Positions 1 through 7,426 of a stretch of 21,001 nt of DNA are shown here, piece by piece. This stretch comes from UCB3 sp964415605 (GTDB lineage: Bacteria; Chloroflexota; Anaerolineae; Epilineales; Epilineaceae). The notes below the pieces were generated by a model. The model saw nothing but the letters and a program-made list of their open reading frames with translations, was not told the DNA's origin and did not search any database. How positions within the stretch are numbered: position 1 is the stretch's first letter; every line of letters begins with the position of its first letter. The translations under genes were made by a program, and so were the position numbers. Location: contig CAYQBA010000074.1 in assembly GCA_964415605.1 (NCBI GenBank), positions 1 through 21,001 of the forward strand, read 5' to 3'.

Positions 1-16
1 GCCCGCGGTCCCAGGG

Positions 17-32
17 AGCACACGCGTGTGCT
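17..32. repeat. 16-bp perfect palindrome
   Basis: AGCACACGCGTGTGCT equals its own reverse complement. It lies about 50 bases beyond the stop codon of the minus-strand ATPase gene, at the edge of the window. With no loop it is a better candidate for a dimeric protein-binding site than for a terminator, and no T-run follows on the minus strand. Which gene it serves cannot be told because the left neighbour is outside the window. Confidence 0.5.
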
Positions 33-80
33 TCTGCGATGTGTCACGCCCTCAGCTCTTTTCTCACTTTTCCTCGACCC

Positions 81-1631
81 CTACCCCCGCACCACCGTCA
101 CCGTGCGCCCCGCCGGCGTCACCGCCTCCGCGGCCGAGGTCCGTTCCTCGATCAAGGGCTGGTCCTTGCGCCGGTCGAAGATCACCAGCCAGCCGGTGTC
201 CAGCCCCAACCCCGCGAGGTAGCCGTCGATCTGCTCGAGCCCTTCGGCCAGTGGGTCCGGCCGCCCGTCGCGCCAGACTTTCAGCTCGAAGGCGAACGTG
301 TCCGGCCCGTAGCGCAGGCACAGGTCCATCCGTCCGCTGCCGATGGCGTACTCGCGCTCGAGTGTCCCGCCGGCGTTCGCCACGCGGTCGAGGTAGGCCA
401 TCATCACGAGGTGCGGGGCGATCTCGGCGTAGGGCGCGCTGCCCAGCAGGGCCTGGCCGTGGCGGCGCCAGAAGGCCAGGAAGTTGTCGAGCAGGCGGCG
501 GATGTCGATGCGGCCGTCGTCGGTCAGCCACGCGGTGGGGATGCGGGGGAGCGACGCCCGCGGCGTGGTGGCCAGCACCTTGACGAGCACCTCGCGGTAG
601 ATCGGGTTGGCGATCACGAGGCCCGCGGCGGGGTCCATCCGGCACAGTCCCAGGTCGAGCACGAAGCGGATGTCGTCGTCGGGGACGTCACCGAGCGCCG
701 TTCCCGCCAGCATCGGCTCGATGATCGCCCGCACCCGCGGCTCGCGCAGCCGCTCGGCCAGGCTGTCCAGGTGGGTGTCCTGACGGGCGATGAGGATCTC
801 CTTGGCCTGATCGAAGACCTCCGCGGTGACCGGGACCGATCGGTCCGGGACGAGCACCTCGACCGCCTGCCGCGCCAGCGCGTTCACGAGCCACGGCTGG
901 CCTTGGGTCAGCTCGAACGCCCGCGCGACCGCTGCGTCCGTGAAGGGCTGGCCGGTGTCGTCGGTGTGCTGGCGGTACAGCGCGGCGACCTCGTCTTGGG
1001 TGAAGTCGCGCAGCGTGATGCTCTCGACCTTGATGTTGAACGGGCTGGCGGTGCCGAGCCGCCCTCCCACGCCCTCACGCAGCTTGTAGTCGCGCACGTC
1101 CCGCAGCCCGATCAGGGCCAGCGACCACGGGAAGTGGTCCGGCCGGTTGCGGTAGCCGTCGCGGAGCTGGCGGAGCACCGAGATCAGCGTGTCGTCGGCC
1201 AGGGCGTCGATTTCGTCCAGGAAGACGACCAGCGGGCGGGGGGCGGCTTCGGCCCAGGCGCGCAGCGCGGTTCCGATCCGCCGACCTGGCTGGTCGGCAG
1301 GCCACGGCGGAGGTTGGAGATCATCGGGAAGCTGTGCCGCGGCCGCATCGCGCCAACTGCTCAGGATCGCCCCCTCCGCCATCCCGGGGTCGTCTCCAAA
1401 CGGCGAGCCGACCTCCATCGACACCAGCGCCGCGACGTACCGCCCGCCAGCCGTCAGCTCCTCCGCGAGCGCCAGCAGCGCCGTCGTCTTGCCGGTCTGC
1501 CGGGCGGCGTGCAGCACGAAGTACTTCTTGGCGTCGATCAGCCGCATGACCTGCGGCAGCCGAGTCGTCGGCGGCAGCATGTAATCGTCTTCCGCCCGGC
1601 ACGGGCCGGCGGTGTTGAACGAACGCGGCAT
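81..1631 (-). CDS. AAA-like ATPase fused to a PD-(D/E)XK nuclease-fold domain
   Basis: A 516-residue protein. Visible motifs are a P-loop ARQTGKTT at about 43-50 and a Walker B strand ending FLDEID at about 133-142. A helical/winged-helix region follows (LVIANPIYREVL), and then a C-terminal PD-(D/E)XK-like core: GSGRMDL at 431-437 (D436), FELK with E449 and K451, and a Q467 helix before GY. This architecture is known as 'ATP-binding protein/AAA-like domain' in Chloroflexota, cyanobacteria and archaea; its substrate and role are generally unknown, though defence or DNA-related roles are often suspected. The start at 1631 is chosen because GAGGAG sits just upstream of that ATG and a TATACT -10 element lies 25-30 bases before it; a start at 1688 would precede the promoter. 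The gene stands alone on its strand. The protein looks intact, with both catalytic centres present. Confidence 0.85.
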   Translation of the reverse strand: MPRSFNTAGPCRAEDDYMLPPTTRLPQVMRLIDAKKYFVLHAARQTGKTTALLALAEELTAGGRYVAALVSMEVGSPFGDDPGMAEGAILSSWRDAAAAQLPDDLQPPPWPADQPGRRIGTALRAWAEAAPRPLVVFLDEIDALADDTLISVLRQLRDGYRNRPDHFPWSLALIGLRDVRDYKLREGVGGRLGTASPFNIKVESITLRDFTQDEVAALYRQHTDDTGQPFTDAAVARAFELTQGQPWLVNALARQAVEVLVPDRSVPVTAEVFDQAKEILIARQDTHLDSLAERLREPRVRAIIEPMLAGTALGDVPDDDIRFVLDLGLCRMDPAAGLVIANPIYREVLVKVLATTPRASLPRIPTAWLTDDGRIDIRRLLDNFLAFWRRHGQALLGSAPYAEIAPHLVMMAYLDRVANAGGTLEREYAIGSGRMDLCLRYGPDTFAFELKVWRDGRPDPLAEGLEQIDGYLAGLGLDTGWLVIFDRRKDQPLIEERTSAAEAVTPAGRTVTVVRG

Positions 1632-1655
1632 GGCGCGGCTCCTCGGTGAAAAGCA

Positions 1656-1661
1656 AGTATA
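1656..1661 (-). promoter_or_regulatory. -10 element of the AAA ATPase gene
   Basis: On the minus strand this reads TATACT (5 of 6 to TATAAT), followed by an 18-base leader containing GAGGAG and the ATG at 1631. No convincing -35 lies 16-18 bases upstream. A short inverted repeat, ACCCA-4-TGGGT, lies just upstream at 1666-1679 and could be a regulator site. Confidence 0.4.
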
Positions 1662-2178
1662 CCGCACCCACGGATGGGTCGCCGCCACGTTCGCCGCCGC
1701 CTTGGCCCGCCGCGATGCACCGCCGACGTCGCGGGTCGCTCAAAATGTGGTGGCCTTGTCGTAACTGGGGCCCCGTACGTTGAGGGTGGCCGGATGGTAC
1801 GCGGATGCTCGGGGGATCCCCCTTCCAAGTGGACATGGCCTTGCGCCTTCGATGACAAGTCAAGGGCTTGGCCGCGGGGTCCAGCTGTCAGCGGGGGGCT
1901 TATGGCCGCCCCACCCACAACTTGTCACCAATGGCCTCGCGCAAAAATTCGCCGCGCCCATAATGCCGCTACGCGGCAGCAGTGATCAGTGGTTCCCAGA
2001 GATTGGAGCCGAAGACGCCAGCCGCACCCCGAGCGCGTTTGTTTCGGGAGTCGGGAATGAGCCAGTCGCGCCACACGGCGCGCACGTCGACCGACGGATC
2101 GACCCGCGCCCCACCGGCGTCGCCGCCGCAGCCATGGTGGACCTCTGCCTGTCGAGCCTCCCGTCAAGACCCACCGCC
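1662..2178. other. Gene-free stretch between divergent genes
   Basis: About 520 bases between the ATPase gene (-) and the winged-helix membrane protein (+). Open frames here have no recognisable protein character or ribosome binding sites. I see a 12-bp palindrome GGGGGATCCCCC at 1811-1822 and a small hairpin TGCCGC-TAC-GCGGCA at 1964-1978, and no tRNA or other RNA gene. It is unusually long for this otherwise compact window. Confidence 0.5.
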
Positions 2179-2207
2179 TTGCACACCGGTCCCGCCCCTT
2201 GTAGTAT
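2179..2207 (+). promoter_or_regulatory. Promoter of the LexA-like/7TM gene
   Basis: TTGCAC at 2179-2184 and TAGTAT at 2202-2207 are separated by exactly 17 bases, a sigma70-type layout, and sit 44 bases before the start codon at 2251. The -10 matches TATAAT at 4 of 6 positions. The region right after it holds an SOS-box-like palindrome, placing that site at or over the expected transcription start. Confidence 0.55.
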
Positions 2208-2208
2208 T

Positions 2209-2222
2209 AGAACGTATGTACG
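2209..2222 (+). promoter_or_regulatory. SOS-box-like operator at the transcription start
   Basis: AGAACGTATGTACG matches the Gram-positive LexA/DinR consensus CGAACRNRYGTTYC at 11 of 14 positions (mismatches at 1, 12 and 14). It begins one base past the -10 hexamer, the classic place for a repressor. The downstream protein itself carries a LexA-type DNA-binding domain, so autoregulation is possible. A chance match cannot be excluded without a genome-wide search. Confidence 0.45.
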
Positions 2223-2250
2223 GGACCGCAGGCCACGGAAGGAACCCGCC

Positions 2251-3564
2251 ATGAGCCCCGGTGAGCGCGAGAAGCAGATCTACGAGTTCATCGACCGCTA
2301 CGTGCAGGCACAGCGGCGGACCCCCACCGTCGGCGACATCATCCGCGGCTCGGGCATCAACGCCTACGACGAGGTCGACCAGGCTCTCAACGGGCTGCTC
2401 ACGCGCGGCCTCGTCGATTACGTCCCTGCCACCCTGGGCGGGCCCTTCACCTCTCGGCAGGTCCGGCTGACCGCCAAGCGCCCCCGCCAGGCCGCCGGCA
2501 GATCGGCCGCCCCGCCGGCCACGCCATCCCACCCGGCCCAGTCCCATTCATCGTCGCACGCCCCCCCGCCGGCGCCGACGTCCCGCGCCGCGCCGCCACC
2601 CGCACACCGCCAGCCCGGCCCCGCCGCCCCGCCCCCGGCATCCGTGCCCGCCGCCTGGGCCAGCGCGCCACCCGCCCCGCTGCCAACCTCCGCCATGCAG
2701 CAGCCCATGCCCCAGCCGGCCCAGCCGCTCGCGTCCCGGCGCGCGCCACACGTCGTCCGCGCCGCCCCGGCCGCCGCGCCGGCCACGCCGAGCTACCCAC
2801 ACCACCCGTTCCAGGACCAGCTCGCGGCATGGCTCGGCGACACCTTGCGGCGCCCCCCCGTCGCGCTCACGCTCGGCGGGCTGCTGACCGGCGCGCTGCT
2901 CTTCTACGTCGCGCAGCAGCAACCCGTCGGCCTGCCCACCCAGCCCGCGGTGACGCTCGGCACCCTCACCCTCCCGCTCGCGCTCATCGTCAGCCTCGTC
3001 GTGCCCGCCGCGCTCGGCTACCTCGTCGGCCACGGCATCGACGCGTATGGCGGCTGGACCGCGCGCGACCTCGTGACGACCGCCGCCCTCGGCGCCGCGG
3101 CCGGCGGGCTGGCGTGGGTGTGGTCGTGGGTGGCGCCCTTGCTCGCGCCGCTTGACCGCACCGGCATCCCCGCGCTCCTCGACGGCGTGCGGCTCCTCCC
3201 CGCGCTCCTGCCCGCCGCGTGGGTCTCCCTGCCCGGGGCCGCCGCCATCGGCCTGCTCGCCGGGCGCGGCGTGCTGTTCCTGGGCCCCGAGATCAGCTCG
3301 CCGGCCCTGGCCATCCTGCAGCTCCTCCTCGCCGCCGTGGCACCCGAGCTGTGGCTCGCCCGCCACGGGCCGCACCGCGATCGATCCGTCCTCGTCGTGG
3401 CCGGCATGCTCCTGGGCGGCGCGTCCGTGGCGGGCGCGTACCTCACCGTCCCCGGCGCGTTCCCGCCCGGCCGCTGGTGGGCCGAGGCCGTCGCCGGCGC
3501 CCTGTCCGGCGCGGCTGCCGGCTGGGTGGCCGCCACCATCCGTCAGCGCCTCGGGGCACCCTGA
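2251..3564 (+). CDS. LexA-like winged-helix protein with Pro/Ala linker and about seven membrane helices
   Basis: 437 residues in three parts. Residues 4-57 (EREKQIYEFIDRYV... RTPTVGDI... LLTRGLVDY) look like the LexA N-terminal winged helix: the 'ppTvreI' helix and the 'hLkaLeekGyI' recognition region are both recognisable. Residues ~78-185 are a disordered Pro/Ala/Ser linker. Residues ~203-430 hold about seven hydrophobic segments (near 204-220, 239-260, 274-298, 315-337, 351-370, 379-399, 410-429). There is no LexA S24 peptidase part. The inferred arrangement is a membrane-tethered transcription regulator with the DNA-binding head in the cytoplasm; its signal is unknown. The start at 2251 has GGAAGGA upstream and a promoter 44 bases before it. 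An earlier in-frame ATG at 1780 would precede that promoter. The adenosyltransferase gene follows after 59 bases and may be cotranscribed. I do not recognise a named family. Confidence 0.75.
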   Translation: MSPGEREKQIYEFIDRYVQAQRRTPTVGDIIRGSGINAYDEVDQALNGLLTRGLVDYVPATLGGPFTSRQVRLTAKRPRQAAGRSAAPPATPSHPAQSHSSSHAPPPAPTSRAAPPPAHRQPGPAAPPPASVPAAWASAPPAPLPTSAMQQPMPQPAQPLASRRAPHVVRAAPAAAPATPSYPHHPFQDQLAAWLGDTLRRPPVALTLGGLLTGALLFYVAQQQPVGLPTQPAVTLGTLTLPLALIVSLVVPAALGYLVGHGIDAYGGWTARDLVTTAALGAAAGGLAWVWSWVAPLLAPLDRTGIPALLDGVRLLPALLPAAWVSLPGAAAIGLLAGRGVLFLGPEISSPALAILQLLLAAVAPELWLARHGPHRDRSVLVVAGMLLGGASVAGAYLTVPGAFPPGRWWAEAVAGALSGAAAGWVAATIRQRLGAP

Positions 3565-3623
3565 CGGCCCCAATCCACCGCATCCCAAACCCTCCGCCCC
3601 ACGATTCCCCAGGACACACGCGC

Positions 3624-4196
3624 ATGAAGATCTACACCCGCACCGGCGACGCCGGCCAGACCGGCCTCTTCGGGGGCGAGGTCGTCTCCAAGGCCCATCC
3701 CCGCGTGGCGGCCTACGGCGCCGTCGACGAGCTGAACGCCGCCCTCGGCTGGGCCGTCGCCGCCGGCGGGCTCGATGCGGACCTGGTCGCCCAGGTCGAA
3801 GGCATCCAGAGCCGGCTGTTCGACCTCGGCGCGGACCTGGCGACCCCGCCCGGCACCCCCGCCGGCGCCTGGCTTCACCGCGTGCCCGAGCGCTGGGTGG
3901 CGGCGCTGGAGGCCGACATCGACGCCATGGACGGCGCGCTGCCGCCGTTGCGCGCGTTCATCCTGCCCGGCGGGTCGCCGGCCTCGGCCGCGCTGCACCT
4001 GGCCCGCACCGCCTGTCGCCGGGCCGAGCGCGGCGTCGTCGCCGCCATCGAAGGCGGGGTCGAGATCTCGCCCATCGCCGTGGCGTACCTCAACCGCCTC
4101 GGCGACTGGCTGTTCACGGCCGCCCGACTGGCCAACGCGCGGGCCGGCATCGCCGACCGGCCGTGGGTGGCCGAGGCCGGCGGGAAGGCGCCATAG
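3624..4196 (+). CDS. pduO: Cob(I)yrinic acid a,c-diamide / cob(I)alamin adenosyltransferase, PduO type
   Basis: A 190-residue cytoplasmic enzyme that transfers the 5'-deoxyadenosyl group of ATP to Co(I) corrinoid, giving adenosylcobalamin. All family landmarks are visible: the ATP-binding N-terminus TRTGDAGQTGLFGG (5-18), YGAVDELNAALG (31-42), FILPGGS (112-118), RTACRRAER (128-136) and YLNRLGDWLFTAAR (155-168). Length is normal for a stand-alone PduO/MMAB domain. The ATG at 3624 is preceded by AGGA nine bases away. No other B12 gene is nearby apart from a chelatase-like gene 10 kb away, and no cobalamin riboswitch is visible upstream. Its stop codon directly abuts the stop codon of the convergent pyruvate kinase gene. 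The family is certain; the choice of physiological corrinoid is not. Confidence 0.95.
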   Translation: MKIYTRTGDAGQTGLFGGEVVSKAHPRVAAYGAVDELNAALGWAVAAGGLDADLVAQVEGIQSRLFDLGADLATPPGTPAGAWLHRVPERWVAALEADIDAMDGALPPLRAFILPGGSPASAALHLARTACRRAERGVVAAIEGGVEISPIAVAYLNRLGDWLFTAARLANARAGIADRPWVAEAGGKAP

Positions 4197-5690
4197 CTAC
4201 CCGCTCGCCGGCAGCACCGGCGGCAGCCGGCCGTCGCCGATGCGCCGCACCTGGACCATGTTCGTCGAGCCCGGGCGCCCGATCGGCAGCCCCGACGTGA
4301 TGACCACCGGGTCGCCGTCGGCGACCACCCCGACGTCCCGCGCCGCCTCGCACACCACGTGGACCATGCCGTCGGTATCGCCGAAGTCCGCCACGCGCAC
4401 CGGCGTCACGCCCCACACCAGCGCCAGCCGGCGCCATGTGGCCGCTTGGCGCGTGGCGCCGAGCAGCGGCATCTCCGGCCGGTGGTGCGCCACCCGCCGC
4501 GCCGTCAGGCCGGACGTCGTCACGGCGATGATCGCCTTCACCTCGACGCGGCGCGCGATCTCCACCGCCGCCTGGCTGATCGCGTACGTCACCTTGCCCT
4601 CGTCGCTCGGGCGCGTGCGGCGGCCGAGCCGGTGGTGGGGGAGGATCCGCTCGGCCTCGGCGGCGATCGCCGCCATCTCCGCCACCGCCGCCACCGGGTA
4701 GGCGCCCACCGCCGTCTCGCCCGACAGCATCACGGCGTCGGTGCCGTCGAGGATCGCGTTGGCCACGTCCGACGTCTCCGCGCGGGTGGGCTGCGGGTTG
4801 CGGATCATCGAGTCGAGCATCTGCGTGGCCGTGATGACCGGGATCGCCGTGGCGTTGGCGGCGCGGATCAACGCCTTCTGCACCGCCGGCACCCGCGCCG
4901 GCCCGATCTCGAGCGCCAGGTCGCCCCGGGCCACCATCACCCCGTCCGCTACGTCGACGATGGCCTCCATGTCCGCCACCGCCTCGCGCCGCTCGATCTT
5001 GGCGATGACCAGCGCGTCGCCGCCCAGCGCGTGGATCAACGCCTGGAGGTCGCGGACGTCGCCCGCGGCCTTGACGAACGACAGCGCCACGTAATCCACG
5101 CCCTGCGCCAGGCCGAACGCCAGGTCCTCGCGGTCCTTGTCGGTGATCGGCGCCAGCGACAGCGTCGAGTCGGGCAGGTTGATGCCCTTGTGGCTGCCGA
5201 GCGGCCCGCCGACCACCACCTCGGTCTGGATCGCGTCGGCCGCCACCGACACGACCCGCAGCACCAGCCGCCCGTCGTCGATCAGGATGCGCTCGCCGGG
5301 CGACATCTCGGCGGCCAGGGCGCCGATCAGGTCCAGCCCTACCCCGCCGTCGTCGCCGTCGCCGTCGCGGCCGTCGAGCACAAACGGTCGGCCGGCCGTC
5401 AGCACGGCCCCTTCCCCCACCGGCCCGACGCGCAGCCGCGGCCCCTGGAGATCCTGGATCAGCGCGATGGGCCGCCCACACCGGCGCGACGCCGCGCGGA
5501 CCCACTCGATCCGGCGGGCATGCTCGGCGTGGCTGCCGTGCGAGAAGTTCAGCCGCGCGGCGTTCATCCCGGCCCGCACCAGGGCCATGACGGCATCCGC
5601 GTCATCGGTCGCCGGCCCCAGCGTGGCCACGATCTTCGTTCGGATCGCCGTCGCCGGGTCGCCGGGCGGGCCGTCGCCGTCTTTCCACAT
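4197..5690 (-). CDS. pyk: Pyruvate kinase
   Basis: 497 residues; converts phosphoenolpyruvate and ADP to pyruvate and ATP in glycolysis. Motifs: TKIVATLGPA (18-27), NFSHGSHAEH (48-57), the active-site signature IAKIERREA with catalytic K231, ARGDLALEIG (254-263), TATQMLDSM (287-295) and PTRAETSDVANAILDGTDAVMLSGETA (split across 301-327). The C-terminal allosteric-like domain is complete, ending with GRPGSTNMVQV; there is no PEP-utiliser extension. The usual DTKGPEIR segment reads DLQGPRLR (80-87), the Leu/Gln pattern of K+-independent enzymes but with Arg instead of Lys. The B domain has a short Gly/Asp-rich stretch (107-120). The start at 5690 is favoured because GGAGG lies nine bases upstream; an ATG at 5714 overlaps a TATAAT sequence and has no ribosome binding site. 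It lies next to oriC. Confidence 0.95.
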   Translation of the reverse strand: MWKDGDGPPGDPATAIRTKIVATLGPATDDADAVMALVRAGMNAARLNFSHGSHAEHARRIEWVRAASRRCGRPIALIQDLQGPRLRVGPVGEGAVLTAGRPFVLDGRDGDGDDGGVGLDLIGALAAEMSPGERILIDDGRLVLRVVSVAADAIQTEVVVGGPLGSHKGINLPDSTLSLAPITDKDREDLAFGLAQGVDYVALSFVKAAGDVRDLQALIHALGGDALVIAKIERREAVADMEAIVDVADGVMVARGDLALEIGPARVPAVQKALIRAANATAIPVITATQMLDSMIRNPQPTRAETSDVANAILDGTDAVMLSGETAVGAYPVAAVAEMAAIAAEAERILPHHRLGRRTRPSDEGKVTYAISQAAVEIARRVEVKAIIAVTTSGLTARRVAHHRPEMPLLGATRQAATWRRLALVWGVTPVRVADFGDTDGMVHVVCEAARDVGVVADGDPVVITSGLPIGRPGSTNMVQVRRIGDGRLPPVLPASG

Positions 5691-5712
5691 GGGCTTCCAC
5701 CTCCGCGTGCTC

Positions 5713-5718
5713 ATTATA
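5713..5718 (-). promoter_or_regulatory. -10 element of pyk
   Basis: The minus strand reads TATAAT here, a perfect -10 hexamer, about 22 bases before the preferred start of pyk and with GGAGG between them. No good -35 is visible. The adjacent DnaA-box-like sites at 5741-5756 fall where activators or repressors would act. Confidence 0.45.
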
Positions 5719-5740
5719 AAGATGTCGTCGTAGTAGGGCC

Positions 5741-6052
5741 TGTGGATTGTGGACAATCCCCCGCGCCCCGCGCCGCCAGCGGTGCATCTCGGGCCTTGCC
5801 CGCGTCCCACCCCCGCCCGTCGCGCGCCCCACCACCACCCGTCCCGGCGCCGTTGGGGACGTCATGTGGAGAACCCCCCGGGCGCCCGGATCGGCGTCCG
5901 CGGGAGGCCTGTCCAAATGCCGTGGCGGACCCGGGCCGGGGCCCGATATGTAGTGATCGACCGCCGCTCCCCCCAACGACAACCGGGTCCAGTTATCCCC
6001 AACTGGACCCGGTTATCCCCACAAAAGGGCGAGTTATCCACAAAATCGAGCC
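5741..6052. other. Probable chromosomal replication origin (oriC)
   Basis: The region lies between the pyk start and the dnaA 3' end. The right side has three same-direction DnaA boxes: TTATCCCCA at 5993-6001, TTATCCCCA at 6013-6021 and the perfect consensus TTATCCACA at 6034-6042, spaced 20 and 21 bases apart (about two helical turns). The left side has boxes in the opposite direction: TGTGGATTG 5741-5749 (7 of 9), TGTGGACAA 5748-5756 (8 of 9) and TGTGGAGAA 5865-5873 (8 of 9). The least GC-rich patch is about 6021-6050, a candidate unwinding element. The middle part, 5757-5980, is GC-rich without genes. Assignment rests on box clustering and dnaA adjacency; no skew analysis was possible. Confidence 0.8.
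5981..6014. repeat. 14-bp perfect inverted repeat inside the DnaA-box cluster
   Basis: The left arm AACCGGGTCCAGTT (5981-5994) and right arm AACTGGACCCGGTT (6001-6014) are exact reverse complements around a 6-base loop ATCCCC. The first DnaA box starts in the left arm, fills the loop and ends on the first base of the right arm; the second box starts on the last two bases of the right arm. It could extrude as a cruciform at the origin or act as a dnaA transcript end, but no T-run follows on the minus strand. Confidence 0.8.
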
Positions 6053-7426
6053 CTAGGCCCGATACAGTCGCTCCCGGATTCGCATCAGATCACGCCGGAG
6101 GTTGGCGTCCTGCTCGACCAGGCGGGCGATCTTCTCACAGCCGTAGATCACCGTCGTGTGGTCGCGGCCGCCGATCAGCGCGCCGATCGCCGGCAGGCTG
6201 GCGTCGGTGTCCTCGCGCATCAGGTACATCGCCACCTGGCGCGGCTCCGCCACCCGCGCCGCGCGGCTGCGGCCCGTGATGTCCGCCGCCGAGATGCCGT
6301 AGTGCTCGGCGACCGCTTCGATGATCGCGCCGAGCCCCGGCGCCTCGCGGCGCACCAGGAGGTCCGATAGCGCCTTGCGCGCCGCGTCGAGGTTGGCCGG
6401 CACCTGGTTGACCTGGGCGTAGACCATCACGCGGTTAAGCGCGCCCTCGAGCTCGCGCACGTTTTGCTGCACCGACTCCGCGATCATCTGGACGACCGCG
6501 TCCGGCACCGGGTGGGCGCTGTGCTCGTTCCTGCCCCGCAGGATCGCGATGCGCATCTCGAGGTCGGGCGGCTCGATGTCGACCTGCAGCCCCCACTGGA
6601 AGCGCGAGCGCAGCCGCTCCTCGAGCGTGGCGATCGACTGCGGCGGCCGATCGCTTGTCATCACGATCTGGCCCTCGGCGCCGTAGATCGCGTTGAACGT
6701 GTGGAAGAACTCCTCCTGCGTGCTCTCCTTGCCCGCGATGAACTGGATGTCGTCGATCAACAGCACATCCGCCTTGCGGTAGACCGCCCGGAACGCCTCG
6801 GTGCTGTGCGTCCGGATGGCGTTGATGAGGTCGTTGGTGAACTTCTCCGACGAGACGACCAGCACGGTCAACCCGCGCTCGATGGCCGAGTGCCCGATCG
6901 CGTGCAGGAGGTGGGTCTTGCCCAGGCCCACCCCGCCGTAGATGAAGAGGGGGTTGTAGCGCGTGGCCGGCTGCTCCGCCACCGCCTGCGCCGCCGCGTG
7001 GGCCATGCGGTTGCTGCTGCCCACCACGAACGTGTCGAACGTGTAGCGCTGGTTGAGCCGCGGCGCCGGCACGGCCGAGCCGGCCAGGTCCGGCAGCCGG
7101 CCCTGCTCGAACTGCGTCACCGCCTCGCGCGCGGCCTCCCTTACGTCGTCGGCATCCATCGGCGCCCGCGGCAGGCGCCCCACCGGCGTGACCACGAACG
7201 AGCAGCTCAGCGGCGCGCCGTTGATGTCCTGCACCGTCCGGCGGACCGCGTCCTCCATCCGCTCCTCGATCCACGCCTTGGTGTACGCGTTCGGAACCCC
7301 GACGACCAACGTGTCCGCCTCAAACGCCAATCCCTGGCTCGGCTTGAGCCAGGCGTCGAACGTGGCGCGCGTCATCTGCGTCCGCAGATGGCTCAGCGCA
7401 GTCTCCCAAAGGTCGTGTGGCGACAT
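6053..7426 (-). CDS. dnaA: Chromosomal replication initiator protein DnaA
   Basis: 457 residues, a normal full-length DnaA. Domain I begins LWETALSHLRTQMTRATFDAWLKP (split over residues 6-29), followed by a short linker ending near residue 125. The AAA+ domain has FIYGGVGLGKTHLL (161-174, Walker A), LLIDDIQFIAGKESTQEEFF (222-241, Walker B), TSDRPP (257-262) and the RLRSRFQWGL arginine-finger region (271-280). Domain IV carries the DnaA signature GGRDHTTVIYG (419-429), which reads TTATCCACA boxes; such boxes lie just past its stop codon. The start at 7426 has GAGGA eight bases upstream; the in-frame ATG at 7519 gives a low-complexity Arg-rich extension without a ribosome site. Unlike the usual arrangement, no rpmH, dnaN, recF or gyrB is next to it in this window. 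Confidence 0.98.
   Translation of the reverse strand: MSPHDLWETALSHLRTQMTRATFDAWLKPSQGLAFEADTLVVGVPNAYTKAWIEERMEDAVRRTVQDINGAPLSCSFVVTPVGRLPRAPMDADDVREAAREAVTQFEQGRLPDLAGSAVPAPRLNQRYTFDTFVVGSSNRMAHAAAQAVAEQPATRYNPLFIYGGVGLGKTHLLHAIGHSAIERGLTVLVVSSEKFTNDLINAIRTHSTEAFRAVYRKADVLLIDDIQFIAGKESTQEEFFHTFNAIYGAEGQIVMTSDRPPQSIATLEERLRSRFQWGLQVDIEPPDLEMRIAILRGRNEHSAHPVPDAVVQMIAESVQQNVRELEGALNRVMVYAQVNQVPANLDAARKALSDLLVRREAPGLGAIIEAVAEHYGISAADITGRSRAARVAEPRQVAMYLMREDTDASLPAIGALIGGRDHTTVIYGCEKIARLVEQDANLRRDLMRIRERLYRA

Noticed and set aside
39..1649. Long plus-strand open frame (536 codons) opposite the AAA ATPase gene
   Set aside because: It mirrors the real minus-strand gene; composition is Arg/His/Val-rich without motifs, whereas the minus strand has P-loop, Walker B and nuclease motifs. 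Such antisense frames are expected at this GC content.
1689..2178. tRNA, small RNA or pseudogene in the first long gap
   Set aside because: No cloverleaf, no TpsiC-like arm and no recognisable protein remnant could be made out.
1780..2250. Upstream extension of the winged-helix membrane protein to 1780
   Set aside because: It would precede the promoter at 2179-2207 and lacks protein-like composition; the ATG at 2251 has a good ribosome site.
5691..5714. Upstream ATG (5714) as the start of pyk
   Set aside because: The ATG lies inside TATAAT and has no ribosome site; GGAGG precedes the ATG at 5690.
4359..6056. Long plus-strand open frame opposite pyruvate kinase and across the origin
   Set aside because: It is a shadow of pyk, rich in His/Arg/Asp, and would run through the DnaA boxes.
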